Part shown: positions 15,988-24,607 of the stretch, in pieces | Position numbering within the stretch: the stretch's first letter is position 1 | Layout of the letters: each line of letters begins with the position of its first letter | Origin: JBBQER01 sp052148155 | Lineage (GTDB): Bacteria; Actinomycetota; Acidimicrobiia; IMCC26256; PALSA-610 | Assembly: GCA_052148155.1 (NCBI GenBank) | Contig: JBKQIY010000030.1 | Coordinates: 1-59,086, forward strand | Direction of reading: 5' to 3' | Length of the DNA: 59,086 bases | Made by a program: the position numbers and the translations under genes | Notes under the pieces: model-generated | What the model saw: the letters and a program-made list of their open reading frames with translations, nothing else | What the model was told of the DNA's origin: nothing | The model's database searches: none

Positions 15988-17213
15988 GCGAGGCTCCCGC
16001 TCCGCTGGCTGGCGTGCGGGTGCTCGACGTCAGCCGGTTCGTCTCGGGCCCGCTGTGCACGTTTTTGCTGGCGTCGATGGGTGCGGAGGTGATCTCGGTG
16101 GAGTCGCCCCGCGCGTCCACCAGCCGCCGTCTGCCACCGTTCGCGCATCCGGACGGAGGCAACACGCACGACTACGTCGAGGGCGCGTTATCGATTCCGT
16201 TCCTGAAGCGCAGTCGAGGCAAGCGCAGCGTCGCGCTGGACGTCACGCACCCGCGCGGCGCCAGCCTGGTTCGTACCCTCACCATGCGGTCCGACGTGTT
16301 CGTCGAGAACTCGCGCTCGGACGCGATGGCGAGCTTCGGTCTTGGCTACGAACAGCTCGCGCTCGAAAACCCCCGCCTCGTGTACTGCGCCATTTCGGGT
16401 TACGGCTACGACGTACCGGACCGGCCCGCGATGGACAACATTGTGCAAGCCGCTTCAGGCGTCATGGCCAAGACCGGTTTCGCGGACGGTCCGCCGCTGC
16501 GCGCCGGCATCACGATCGCTGATCACGCGAGTGCGACCTACGCTGCGCTCGGGATCCTTGCTGCGTTACGCCAACGCGACGCGACCGGTCGCGGGCAACT
16601 GGTCGACGTGGCGATGCTCGACGTGCTGACCGCGTCGGTCTGGGACGAACCGGTCGATCACTACGCCGCGATCGGGATGCCACCGCGTACCGGAAACGCC
16701 GACGGCCGCGGTGCGCCCATCAACACCTACCGTTGCGCCGACGGCTGGATCGCGCTCACGTGTACGAGCGATCGACAATGGCAACAGTTGTGCGACCTCA
16801 TGGAGCGCGACGACGCGCTCACCGCATGGCCGACGATCCGCGAACGCGCCGGTGCGAAAGAACAGATCGACGCGGCCGTGCAGGCATGGAGTCAGACGCG
16901 GCCGGTGCGCGAAGTCGAGGCGGCGCTGCTCGCCATTGGATTCCCGGCCGGGCGGGTTCGTGACCCAATCGAAGCGGCCGCCGACCAACACTTGCGCGAC
17001 CGCGGGCTCCTCAGCGAACTCCGACATCCGGGTGCACCAGCCGATCGTCCCAGCGGATTTCTCGGCGCCGCCCTTCCCATTTCGTTCACGGGACGTGTCG
17101 AGCTGCCTCCCGCCGAACTTCTGGGTGCAAGCACCGACGCAGTGCTGGGTGAGGTTGGCGGCTGCGACGACGACGACCTCGCACAGCTTCGAGCCGACGG
17201 AGTCATCGCGTGA
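15984..17213 (+). CDS. Class III CoA transferase (CaiB/BaiF family), first of two
   Basis: 409 residues. It moves CoA between an acyl-CoA and a free acid. The N-terminal Rossmann half starts LAGVRVLDVSRFVSGPLCTF, then SMGAEVISVESP. The catalytic Asp is visible at about residue 151 in RPAMDNIVQAASG, with the YCAISGYG strand just before it. The C-terminal portion includes TYRCADGWIALTCTSDRQW and the family ending. The start overlaps the ligase stop by four bases, and its own stop overlaps the start of the second transferase (GTGA). An acid-activation or racemisation role in the same pathway as the ligase is likely; the donor and acceptor are unknown. Confidence 0.88.
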   Translation: MSEAPAPLAGVRVLDVSRFVSGPLCTFLLASMGAEVISVESPRASTSRRLPPFAHPDGGNTHDYVEGALSIPFLKRSRGKRSVALDVTHPRGASLVRTLTMRSDVFVENSRSDAMASFGLGYEQLALENPRLVYCAISGYGYDVPDRPAMDNIVQAASGVMAKTGFADGPPLRAGITIADHASATYAALGILAALRQRDATGRGQLVDVAMLDVLTASVWDEPVDHYAAIGMPPRTGNADGRGAPINTYRCADGWIALTCTSDRQWQQLCDLMERDDALTAWPTIRERAGAKEQIDAAVQAWSQTRPVREVEAALLAIGFPAGRVRDPIEAAADQHLRDRGLLSELRHPGAPADRPSGFLGAALPISFTGRVELPPAELLGASTDAVLGEVGGCDDDDLAQLRADGVIA

Positions 17214-18310
17214 GTGCGAAGCGCACCCCGGATCCAACCAACCGGAGCGGCCTCCTCGCGGGAATGCGTGTGCTCGACGCCGGCATTTGGCGGCCGGTGC
17301 CGCACGCAACACAGCTCCTCGCCGATCTCGGTGCCGACGTCGTGAAGCTCGAGCCGCCCACCGGGGACCCGATGCGCACCTTCCCCGACATTTTCCGCGA
17401 CATCGCGTCGCACAAGGGCAGCGTCGTGGTCGACCTGCGCGACCGCTCCGGACGTGTTCGTGCGCTCGAGCTCGCAGCTCGCGCCGACGTGTTCTGCGAA
17501 GGCTGGCGTCCCGGCGTCGCCGACCGACTCGGCGTCGGCTACGAGCACGTCAAGGCAGTGAACCCGTCGATCATCTACTGCTCGGTGAGCGGATACGGAC
17601 AGACCGGCGAGCTCAGGGCGCTTCCCGGCCACGATGTGAACTATCAAGCGCTGGCCGGTGGCATCACCCGTGCGAACTCGCTCGACGTGCCCGAGATCCC
17701 CAAGGTTCCGATCGCCGACCTCGCCGCAGCCACCGTGGCCGCTCTCACGATCTGCGCGGCGTGGGCAAATCGACTGCGGACCGGCGAGGGCGAACGTATC
17801 GATGTCGCGATGGCCGACGTGGTCGCATCGTGGATTGGTCCGCGTTCGGCCAACGCGATCCGCGGACGCGACGAAGCAACGCGCGGCTCGACCGGCTACG
17901 GCGTTTTCCGTTGCGCCGACGGACGCTGGATCGCGCTCGGGGTGATCGCAGAGGACCACTTCTGGCGGTCGGTGTGCGACGGGCTCGGCATCGCGCAGTT
18001 GGGCGCGCTCACGTACTTCGATCGGCTCGACCGGTTCGAGGAATGTCAGTCCGCGCTTGTCGAGGCGTGCGCGGCGCTGCCGCACGACGTCGCGCTGGAG
18101 CGGCTGACCGCGGCCGGCGCGCCCGTGACGCCGGTGCTCACCCCCGAGGAAATGGGGGAGCATCAGCACTTCCGCCACCGGGGCGTGATCGCAGTGGACG
18201 ACGACGACGAACTGCGAGTGTGCTTCCCTGCGGTGTTGTCCGAGCGACCGGCGCGTCGCCCCGGACCGACGCCCGACCCCGATGCGAACCGTCACGCATG
18301 GAGTGACTGA
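17210..18310 (+). CDS. Class III CoA transferase (CaiB/BaiF family), second of two
   Basis: 366 residues, shorter than its neighbour. It opens with LLAGMRVLDAGIWRPVPHA and LADLGADVVKLEPPTGDPMR, continues with YCSVSGYGQTGELRALPGHD, which places the catalytic Asp near residue 142, and ends with a canonical C-terminal domain (FRCADGRWIALGVIAEDHFW). The two adjacent transferases are clearly different sequences, not a recent duplication. Such pairs can form heteromeric CoA transferases, or one may be an alpha-methylacyl-CoA racemase needed before beta-oxidation of methyl-branched chains; GHD with an N-terminal half this short fits either. GTG 17210 overlaps the previous TGA, so the two are translationally coupled. 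Confidence 0.87.
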   Translation: MSAKRTPDPTNRSGLLAGMRVLDAGIWRPVPHATQLLADLGADVVKLEPPTGDPMRTFPDIFRDIASHKGSVVVDLRDRSGRVRALELAARADVFCEGWRPGVADRLGVGYEHVKAVNPSIIYCSVSGYGQTGELRALPGHDVNYQALAGGITRANSLDVPEIPKVPIADLAAATVAALTICAAWANRLRTGEGERIDVAMADVVASWIGPRSANAIRGRDEATRGSTGYGVFRCADGRWIALGVIAEDHFWRSVCDGLGIAQLGALTYFDRLDRFEECQSALVEACAALPHDVALERLTAAGAPVTPVLTPEEMGEHQHFRHRGVIAVDDDDELRVCFPAVLSERPARRPGPTPDPDANRHAWSD

Positions 18311-18320
18311 CGGTTGGACC

Positions 18321-18554
18321 GTGGCCGCAACGACCGAACAACGATCGATCCTCGACCGCGTCGATCTCGTCATGCACGACACCCACGCCGCGGTCGCGTG
18401 CTGGGGGTGTCTCGGAGTCGACGTCTACGAACCGGGGGCGCACATCAGCGACGTCCAACGTCGCGTGCGGCATCACCGGGACCGCCAGCCTTATGAGCGC
18501 GAACGGTCCGGCCGGGCACGGTGTGGCGAACCCGGCGACTCGCGGGAGTTATGA
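18321..18554 (+). pseudogene. Possible SnoaL-like (NTF2-fold) gene remnant
   Basis: Between the CoA transferase and the convergent amidohydrolase one frame reads AATTEQRSILDRVDLVMHDT and then GVDVYEPGAHISDV. This resembles the start of actinobacterial SnoaL-like proteins (TTEQRAIxDLxxRYAxAIDxxD, then VxxDYxxPGAHISG). From about 18463 the resemblance continues in a different frame as ACGITGTASLMS and GHGVANPATR. The central FADD-type segment is garbled and no C-terminal half remains. I read it as a truncated, frameshifted relic. A chance short open frame of 77 codons is the alternative, and support is modest. Confidence 0.33.
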
Positions 18555-20222
18555 GCGCAGCAGGCGTCCGGGGCGCTGCTCCAACGCGTCCGGGACGGGT
18601 TCTTCGTCGGCACGGATCACGGTGCCGTTGACCAGCACGTGACGCATGCCGACAGGTTTGTCGGCGACGAGACGTTCGCCGTCGGCGGGGAAGTCACGAA
18701 CTCGCCGGAGCGGCCCGGGCGCCACCCGGTCGAAGTCGAACACCACAACATCGGCCGCCTTGCCGACCTCCAACGTTCCGCGGTCGTGCAATCCGAACAC
18801 GCCCGCCGGTTCTCCAGTCAATTTGTGGATCGCGTGCTCTAACGGCATCACACCTTTGTCGCGAACCCAGGTGCCGAGCAGATCGGTGGCGAAGCACGCA
18901 TCGCAGAGCTGGCTGACGTGCGCGCCCGAGTCGGCCAGGCCGAACAGCACCGTGTCCTGGGGCAGGAGCCAGGCGATCGCGTCGGGATCGTTGTTCGCGA
19001 GCACGCTCGTGAAGCGAGTGTCGAGGTTCTCCTCGAGCGCGAGGTCGAGCATGAAGTCGAACGGCGTGCAGCCGCGCTCGTCGGCGACGGCAACCACGTT
19101 GCGACCCACGAGCTCAGGATGATCGACCGTTTCCGCAACGGCGAGCGAATCGAAATTCATCGGGAGCGCGCGCTTCGCGCCGCGGCCCGACAGCTCCTCC
19201 CATGCTCGGGTACGCCACGCGGGGTCCCGGTACGCGGCGATGCGTTCCTCGACCGGTCGGTCCATCAACGCTTGGAACGCCGGACGCATGTTGAACGTGA
19301 AAGGTTCGCGCAAGTTCATCTGGAAGGTCAACGGACGGCACGAAACCTGCGGCCAAACCTCCGAACCTTCAGCGCGGGCCGCAATGTTCGCGGCCATGAT
19401 CCGCTCGTGCCACGGGTAACCTTTCACCGTGAGCAGCGCGGTCCACGTGACCGGCCGTCCGGCCGCGCGTTGAATGTCGAACACGTCGTCGTGCGTCACC
19501 TTTTCGCCGGGCAGCAGCGCAACCACACCTTTGTGCGCGTCGCGAAGTGGCGCGACAAGGGCGCGTACCTCGTCGAGGTCGGCGATGCGTGACGGCACCG
19601 GCCGTCCTTTGTCGCCGTTGTGTGTCGGCGACGCCGACGTCGCGAAGCCAGCTGCGCCAGCTTCGAGCGCCTCCGCGATGACGCGTTGCATGCCGCGCAC
19701 GTCGTCGTCGGTGGCCGCTTCGTCGTAGCCCGACTCGCCCATGACGTAGAGCCGGACGGCCGTATGACCGACGTAACAGGCGTAGTTGAGCAGCGTGCCG
19801 CGCCGTTCGATCGCGTCGAAATATTGCGGGAAGGTCTCAAAGTCGGTCCAAGGAACGCCCTCGAACAACGTGTCGGCAGCCATGTCCTCGACGTGCTGCA
19901 GCGTCCGGACGAGCAGCTCGCGGTGCTCGGCTCGGACCGGGGCGATCGAGAAGCCGCAGTTGCCGGCCACGACAGACGTGACACCATGCCAGCATGACGG
20001 CGTGAGCGCCGGGTCCCAGAACACCTGGGCGTCGTAGTGCGTATGGATGTCGACGAAGCCCGGCGAAACCACATGGCCGTCGGCCTCGAGGACCCGTCGG
20101 CCGTCGAGTCGATCCCCGATGGCGCTGATGACGCCGTCAGTGACTGCGACGTCAGCGGACCGGGCCGGGGCGCCAGTGCCGTCCACGACAGCACCGCCCC
20201 TGATCACGATGTCTGCGGTCAT
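18549..20222 (-). CDS. Amidohydrolase, N-acyl-D-amino-acid deacylase type
   Basis: 557 residues in the metal-dependent amidohydrolase superfamily. The N-terminal beta sandwich (ADIVIRGGAVVDGTGAPARS) is followed by the metal motif FVDIHTHYDAQVFWDP with His60 and His62, and GNCGFSIAPVR, whose Cys89 matches the bridging Cys of D-aminoacylases. The late Asp is in FGLADSGAHVSQLCD and the sandwich closes with GTLEVGKAADVVVFD. It hydrolyses a C-N bond of some amide or acyl amino acid; the true substrate is unknown and actinobacterial homologues are common in degradation loci. ATG 20222 is fixed by GGAGG five bases upstream, so the longer reading to 20441 is rejected. It converges on the CoA-transferase operon. 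Confidence 0.85.
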   Translation of the reverse strand: MTADIVIRGGAVVDGTGAPARSADVAVTDGVISAIGDRLDGRRVLEADGHVVSPGFVDIHTHYDAQVFWDPALTPSCWHGVTSVVAGNCGFSIAPVRAEHRELLVRTLQHVEDMAADTLFEGVPWTDFETFPQYFDAIERRGTLLNYACYVGHTAVRLYVMGESGYDEAATDDDVRGMQRVIAEALEAGAAGFATSASPTHNGDKGRPVPSRIADLDEVRALVAPLRDAHKGVVALLPGEKVTHDDVFDIQRAAGRPVTWTALLTVKGYPWHERIMAANIAARAEGSEVWPQVSCRPLTFQMNLREPFTFNMRPAFQALMDRPVEERIAAYRDPAWRTRAWEELSGRGAKRALPMNFDSLAVAETVDHPELVGRNVVAVADERGCTPFDFMLDLALEENLDTRFTSVLANNDPDAIAWLLPQDTVLFGLADSGAHVSQLCDACFATDLLGTWVRDKGVMPLEHAIHKLTGEPAGVFGLHDRGTLEVGKAADVVVFDFDRVAPGPLRRVRDFPADGERLVADKPVGMRHVLVNGTVIRADEEPVPDALEQRPGRLLRS

Positions 20223-20227
20223 GGTGG

Positions 20228-20232
20228 CCTCC
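20228..20232 (-). promoter_or_regulatory. Ribosome binding site fixing the amidohydrolase start
   Basis: On the reverse strand GGAGG stands five bases before the ATG at 20222, a near-ideal Shine-Dalgarno element. It shows that the long open frame continuing upstream is not translated. Confidence 0.75.
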
Positions 20233-20430
20233 GTCGGCGTGTTCGGCATCCGTGGGCTCCCAGCATGCCCGACCACCGGCCCATCAGCCACCACGGCCGC
20301 GTCCACCCCGCCCGCAGCCCCGCGACCAGATCGAGTCTTCACCCTCGAAATTGGGGTCGAACCGCTCGATCGTCTCGAATCGCCGCCATCAACCTTGACG
20401 CCCATGTCAGGTTCGGGAGACGCTTGCGTC
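20233..20430. other. Divergent intergenic region between amidohydrolase and alcohol dehydrogenase genes
   Basis: About 200 bases that must carry promoters for both divergent genes. A TTGACG at 20395-20400 could be a -35 element for the alcohol dehydrogenase, but I see no matching -10 box. No coding frame is convincing. Confidence 0.35.
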
Positions 20431-21492
20431 ATGAGCCCCACGAGTACTGATATTCCTGATCACATGCCGGCCGCCGTGTTCATGGGCCTCAAGGACGTCG
20501 CAGTCGAGGAGCGGCTGACGCCCCAGCCCGGTCCGGGCGACCTGCTGTTGGAGGTAAGTCACTGCGGGGTCTGTGGCTCCGACCTTCACTTCCTGGTCGA
20601 ATGGGGCGGCCGCACCGGCGTGATCGAGGGCCACGAGTTCTCAGGGACGGTGGCGGCCGTCGGTTCGGAAGTGACCGGCTGGACGGTCGGCGACCGGGTC
20701 GTGCCCGGACAATCGCCCAAATGCGGCGAGTGCGAGTACTGCCGAGCCGGCCGGGTCTCGCTGTGCGTCCAACGCGGCCGGGTCGGTGCCGACGACAACG
20801 ACAGCCAAGGTGCGTTCGCTCGCTACAAGCTGATCAAGGCCGCGCATGCGCTCCGAGTCCCTGAACACCTCTCGCTCAAGCATGCCGCGCTCGTGGAGCC
20901 GCTCGCGGTCGCATTGCACGGCATCACTCAGGGTGGAGGCGCCCGGCCCGGCAGCCGCTGGTTGATCACCGGTGGCGGACCGATCGGGTTCTTGTCGGTG
21001 GCCGCGCTCAAAGCTCTCGGTGTCGACGACATCGTGGTGAGCGAGCCCAAGGAAAAGCGGCGGCAGCTGTGCGCGAAGCTCGGTGCGCGCACCGTGACGC
21101 CCGAGGAGCTTGAGACGCCGCGCTGGCCGCATGATCTCGTCGCCGAGCCGTTCGACGTGGCGCTCGAGTGCTCAGGCAACGGGCGAGGACAGGAGTCCGC
21201 ACTCGCGCAGCTCAAGCGCGCCGGCACGCTCGTGCTCGTCGGCGCGGGCGTCGCACGGCCCAAGTTCGACCCGAACCGCATCCTGTTGAACGAGCTGGTG
21301 ATCACCGGAGCCTTCGTCTACGACGCCGACGGCTTCGTGCGCGCGCTCGAGCTGCTCGCGTCGGGCAGGTTGGCGAACGACCTGCTGGTGGAACCCGAGG
21401 ACTATCCGCTCAACAAGCTGCTCGACACGGCCCTCGGGCTTCACGACGGAACCGTCGCCGCCAAGGCGATGATCGTGCCACGCGTCGACTGA
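20431..21492 (+). CDS. Zinc-dependent alcohol dehydrogenase (MDR family)
   Basis: 353 residues. NAD(P)-dependent oxidation of an alcohol or polyol. The catalytic zinc site is seen in SHCGVCGSDLHF (Cys45) and GHEFSGTVAAVG. The structural zinc lobe is CGECEYCRAGRVSLC, with its four Cys. The Rossmann motif is ITGGGPIGFLSVAALKALG, followed by an acidic residue in VSEPKEKRR, which favours NAD. The sequence resembles threonine/sorbitol-type dehydrogenases. ATG 20431 has GGGAGA about ten bases upstream; ATG 20464 lacks a site. The VOC gene starts 10 bases after its stop behind AAGGAG, so it leads a three-gene operon. The substrate is not evident. Confidence 0.88.
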   Translation: MSPTSTDIPDHMPAAVFMGLKDVAVEERLTPQPGPGDLLLEVSHCGVCGSDLHFLVEWGGRTGVIEGHEFSGTVAAVGSEVTGWTVGDRVVPGQSPKCGECEYCRAGRVSLCVQRGRVGADDNDSQGAFARYKLIKAAHALRVPEHLSLKHAALVEPLAVALHGITQGGGARPGSRWLITGGGPIGFLSVAALKALGVDDIVVSEPKEKRRQLCAKLGARTVTPEELETPRWPHDLVAEPFDVALECSGNGRGQESALAQLKRAGTLVLVGAGVARPKFDPNRILLNELVITGAFVYDADGFVRALELLASGRLANDLLVEPEDYPLNKLLDTALGLHDGTVAAKAMIVPRVD

Positions 21493-21502
21493 AGGAGCAC
21501 CG

Positions 21503-21997
21503 ATGACGTCCACCGAAACCCAGCCGACCGGCCCGACGTTCGCGTCCCGCAAGCCGCGCATGAACCACGTGGCGATGAGTCTGGCGCCTGACATGCTCGA
21601 CGCCGAACATCGCAAACTGCGCGCCGATTTCCTCAGTGACGTGTTCGGTTTCTACGACCTGCCGATGCTCACCCAGGATCGGTACCGCCAGGTGTTCCAA
21701 GTCCACAACATCGAACAGTTCGTGTTCCTCATCGCCGACGATCCGCCAATGAGCTGCGCTCGACTCGACCACTTCGGGCTGTCCGTCGGCGCCGAAGGCG
21801 AACTCGACGAGATCCTCGCACGTGCGAGAGCGTGGCAAACGCGCGACGACCGCGTCGAGATCGTCGACAAGAAGGTCGACGACCACGGAACAATCGCGAT
21901 CACGAGCATCTACGTCAGGTACCTGCTCCCGATGATGATCGAGATCCAATGGTGGGACTTCAAGGGCATGCCCCGCGCCAACGAAGGAGCGAAGTGA
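21503..21997 (+). CDS. VOC-superfamily (glyoxalase/dioxygenase fold) protein
   Basis: 164 residues. The pattern MNHVAMSLAPDMLD, DFLSDVFGFYDLPML, LDHFGLSVGAEGELDEILAR and a final IEIQWWDFKGM strand is that of a vicinal-oxygen-chelate fold, with His, His and Glu at the three positions that usually bind metal (NHVAM, LDHFG, IEIQWW). An isomerase, lyase or ring-cleaving activity is possible. AAGGAG (21492-21497) lies five bases before the ATG. Its stop overlaps the start of the F420-type oxidoreductase (GTGA), suggesting consecutive steps of one route together with the upstream alcohol dehydrogenase. The substrate is unknown. Confidence 0.8.
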   Translation: MTSTETQPTGPTFASRKPRMNHVAMSLAPDMLDAEHRKLRADFLSDVFGFYDLPMLTQDRYRQVFQVHNIEQFVFLIADDPPMSCARLDHFGLSVGAEGELDEILARARAWQTRDDRVEIVDKKVDDHGTIAITSIYVRYLLPMMIEIQWWDFKGMPRANEGAK

Positions 21998-22974
21998 CCG
22001 AACCCGAACTGCGATACGGAGCATTCGCGCTCCAAGGCTGGAAGCTCGAGTATTCCGGCTGGGACGCCGCCCGCGCCTGGGAACGCACCAAGGAACTCGC
22101 GCAGCTCACCGAACGGCTCGGCTACCACCACCTCTGGGTGTACGACCACGTCGAAACTGTTCCTCGCCGTGAGCCCACCATCATGTTCGAGGCGTATACG
22201 ACGCTGGCCGCGCTCGCACAACACACCACGACGATCAAGCTCGGTCAGCTCGTCACGTGCGCGGCGTACCGCAACGCCGGCATGTTGGCCAAACAAGCGG
22301 CGTGCGTCGACGTGTTCTCCGGCGGTCGCCTGATCCTCGGTCTCGGAGCCGGTTGGTACGAGCGCGAATATCAGGCGTACGGCATCAACTATCCGAGTGC
22401 CGGTGTGCGTCTCCAGATCCTCGACGAGACCCTCGAGGTCTTGAAGCGGCTCTGGACCGAAGAAACCGTCACGTTCCAAGGCAAGCACCTGTCGTTCGAC
22501 GGCGCATTCTGCGACCCCAAGCCGCTGCAGCAGCTCCCGGAAATCTGGGTGGGCGGCGGCGGCGAAAAGGTCACGCTCCGCATCGAGGCCAAACACGCCG
22601 ACAAGACCAACTGGCAGACGGGCATCGAGGGTTTCCGGCGCAAGTCGGCGCTCCTCGAACAGTATTGCGACGAGATCGGCCGCGACTTCGCCTCGGTCGT
22701 GCGGACGCACGGTCCGGACTGCTGCGTGTTCGACACCGAAGCCGACATGGCTCGGTGGCTCGACTCTCCGGGCGGTGGATCGTTGTGGGGGCGATCGCCG
22801 CACGACGAGTACGTGCGTGACAACCTCGTCGGCACGGCCGAGCAGGTGGGCGCCAAAGTTCAAGAGTTCGTCGACGCCGGATGTCGTGAGTTCGTGTTGT
22901 GGTTCCGCGACGTCCCGGCCTCCGACAGCCTCGAAGCATTCGCGCGCGACGTGATCCCGCGCGTGAGGGGTTGA
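21994..22974 (+). CDS. LLM-class F420-dependent oxidoreductase
   Basis: 326 residues with a bacterial-luciferase-like TIM barrel. Family segments are AQLTERLGYHHLWVYDHVETV near 34-54 (read as two adjoining parts), TTIKLGQLVTCAAYRNAGMLAK, VDVFSGGRLILGLGAGWYEREY, and LPEIWVGGGGEKVTLRI. This is typical of the actinobacterial LLM group that uses coenzyme F420 rather than FMN, so hydride transfer to or from an organic substrate is expected. GTG 21994 has AAGGAG four bases upstream (21984-21989) and overlaps the VOC stop. It is the last gene of the catabolic part; a glycan-type gene set starts 58 bases later. Cofactor use is from family knowledge. Confidence 0.87.
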   Translation: MTEPELRYGAFALQGWKLEYSGWDAARAWERTKELAQLTERLGYHHLWVYDHVETVPRREPTIMFEAYTTLAALAQHTTTIKLGQLVTCAAYRNAGMLAKQAACVDVFSGGRLILGLGAGWYEREYQAYGINYPSAGVRLQILDETLEVLKRLWTEETVTFQGKHLSFDGAFCDPKPLQQLPEIWVGGGGEKVTLRIEAKHADKTNWQTGIEGFRRKSALLEQYCDEIGRDFASVVRTHGPDCCVFDTEADMARWLDSPGGGSLWGRSPHDEYVRDNLVGTAEQVGAKVQEFVDAGCREFVLWFRDVPASDSLEAFARDVIPRVRG

Positions 22975-23032
22975 GCCGCGCCCTGGTCCCACATCGAAGC
23001 ATGCCGTCGGCGTGGTGTTACCGTCAGGTTTC

Positions 23033-24601
23033 ATGACCGTGCTCTCCGACGCGCCCGCGCGCGAGACGACGGCCTCGGAGGCTCCGACCGGACGGCCGCG
23101 CCGAGCGACGGTGATCGCGGTCGCCGCCGTGTTGGTCGCCGGACTCGTGTTCTTTTTCTGGACCCGCTCGGATCTGTGGCTCGACGAGGCGTTGACAGTC
23201 GATATCGCCCGCGTGCCGTTCGGGCATCTCGACCAGGCGCTCCGTCAAGACGGTGCGCCGCCTCTGTTCTACGCGTTGTTGCACGTCTGGAGTGCGGTGC
23301 TCGGCACCGGCAACTGGGCCGTACGGTCGCTTTCCGGAGTGTTCATGACGGGTGCTGCCGTCGCGTTGTGGTTCGTCGGTCGTCGAGTCGCGGGCCGAGC
23401 CGGAGCGTGGACAGCCGTGATCGTGATCGCGGCGAATCCGTACGCGATTCGCTACGCGACCGAGACGCGCATGTACGCGCTCGAGATCTTCTTAGTTTCG
23501 TGGGGGATATTGGCGTTTCGGCGTGCGCTTGAATCGCCGAGGCCGATCCGTCTCGTGCAGTTCGGCGCGATCGTCGCGCTGTTGTGCTACACGCAGTACT
23601 GGGCGCTGTACCTGCTGATCGTCGTGGCGGTACTGCTCGTCGGACTGGCTTGGCGCGGCGAGCACCGCGACGCGGCCCGTTGGATGCTGCTCGCGATGGT
23701 CGTCGCCGGCATCACGTTCGTCCCGTGGCTGCCGACGTTCCTGTATCAGCGCGCGCACACCGGCACGCCGTGGGGGACGCCGCAGCTGCCCGGACTGCCG
23801 TTCGGCTACACGCTGCGCGACTTCTCCGGCGGCGATGAGCAAGAAGGTTGGCTGCTGTTGGTCCCGTTGCTCAGCCTGTTGATGCTCGGACTCTTCGGAC
23901 GTGCGACCGACGAACGGCGAATCGAACTCGACCTGCACACACAGCCAGGTGCGCGGTGGGAGGCGATCGTCGCAGGCGCGACGCTCGCCGTCGCGTTCAC
24001 GTTGAACTACCTCGCCGGCGGTGCGTTCCAATCGCGTTACAGCGCCGTCGTGTTCCCGTTCTTCGTCGTGCTGGTCGCGCGCGGTGTCACGACCCTTTCG
24101 GATCCGCGCGTACGCGCCGGTGTCGTGGCGTTGGTGGTCGGGCTTGGCTTCGTCGGCGGGATTCGCAATGTGTTCACTGACCGAACCGAGGCCGGGCAGG
24201 TCGCTGCCATCTTGCGGGCCGACGCAGCACCCGGCGATCTCGTCGTGTATTGCCCCGACCAGCTTGGCCCGGCGGTACATCGTCTGATTCCATCCGACCT
24301 CGATCAGGTGACGTATCCGGCCTTCGGCTCGGCCGCGTTCGTCGATTGGGTCGACTACACGGCGCGTCTCGCTCGTGCCGATCCGGTGGCGTTCGCACAC
24401 GATGCGCTCGCCCGAGCCGGCAACCACACGCTCTGGTACGTGACCTCGCCCGGCTATATCACCCATCCCGTTGTCTGCGACACGTTATCGAGCCTGTTCG
24501 CGGCGTCCCGCACGCGCGAGGTGCGGGTCGGGCCCAACCCACGCTTCTTCGAACATCCCGGACTGCAGGAATTTCCGGTCGGCGCGCCGGCGAGCGGCTG
24601 A
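23033..24601 (+). CDS. GT39-like polytopic membrane glycosyltransferase (GT-C)
   Basis: 522 residues with about ten hydrophobic segments, the first at about residues 24-44 (VIAVAAVLVAGLVFFFW). The first extracytoplasmic loop carries DLWLDEALTVDIARVPFGHL; its acidic DE pair sits where GT-C enzymes place the catalytic acid, followed by DGAPPLFYALLHVWS. The sequence TETRMYALEIFLVSWG is typical of the dolichyl-phosphate-mannose mannosyltransferase-related group. The C-terminal 120 residues are soluble and probably outside the membrane. It would transfer a sugar from a polyprenyl phosphate to a surface acceptor. ATG 23033 is preferred to GTG 23012. The next gene starts seven bases after its stop. 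Confidence 0.83.
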   Translation: MTVLSDAPARETTASEAPTGRPRRATVIAVAAVLVAGLVFFFWTRSDLWLDEALTVDIARVPFGHLDQALRQDGAPPLFYALLHVWSAVLGTGNWAVRSLSGVFMTGAAVALWFVGRRVAGRAGAWTAVIVIAANPYAIRYATETRMYALEIFLVSWGILAFRRALESPRPIRLVQFGAIVALLCYTQYWALYLLIVVAVLLVGLAWRGEHRDAARWMLLAMVVAGITFVPWLPTFLYQRAHTGTPWGTPQLPGLPFGYTLRDFSGGDEQEGWLLLVPLLSLLMLGLFGRATDERRIELDLHTQPGARWEAIVAGATLAVAFTLNYLAGGAFQSRYSAVVFPFFVVLVARGVTTLSDPRVRAGVVALVVGLGFVGGIRNVFTDRTEAGQVAAILRADAAPGDLVVYCPDQLGPAVHRLIPSDLDQVTYPAFGSAAFVDWVDYTARLARADPVAFAHDALARAGNHTLWYVTSPGYITHPVVCDTLSSLFAASRTREVRVGPNPRFFEHPGLQEFPVGAPASG

Positions 24602-24607
24602 TCGACG

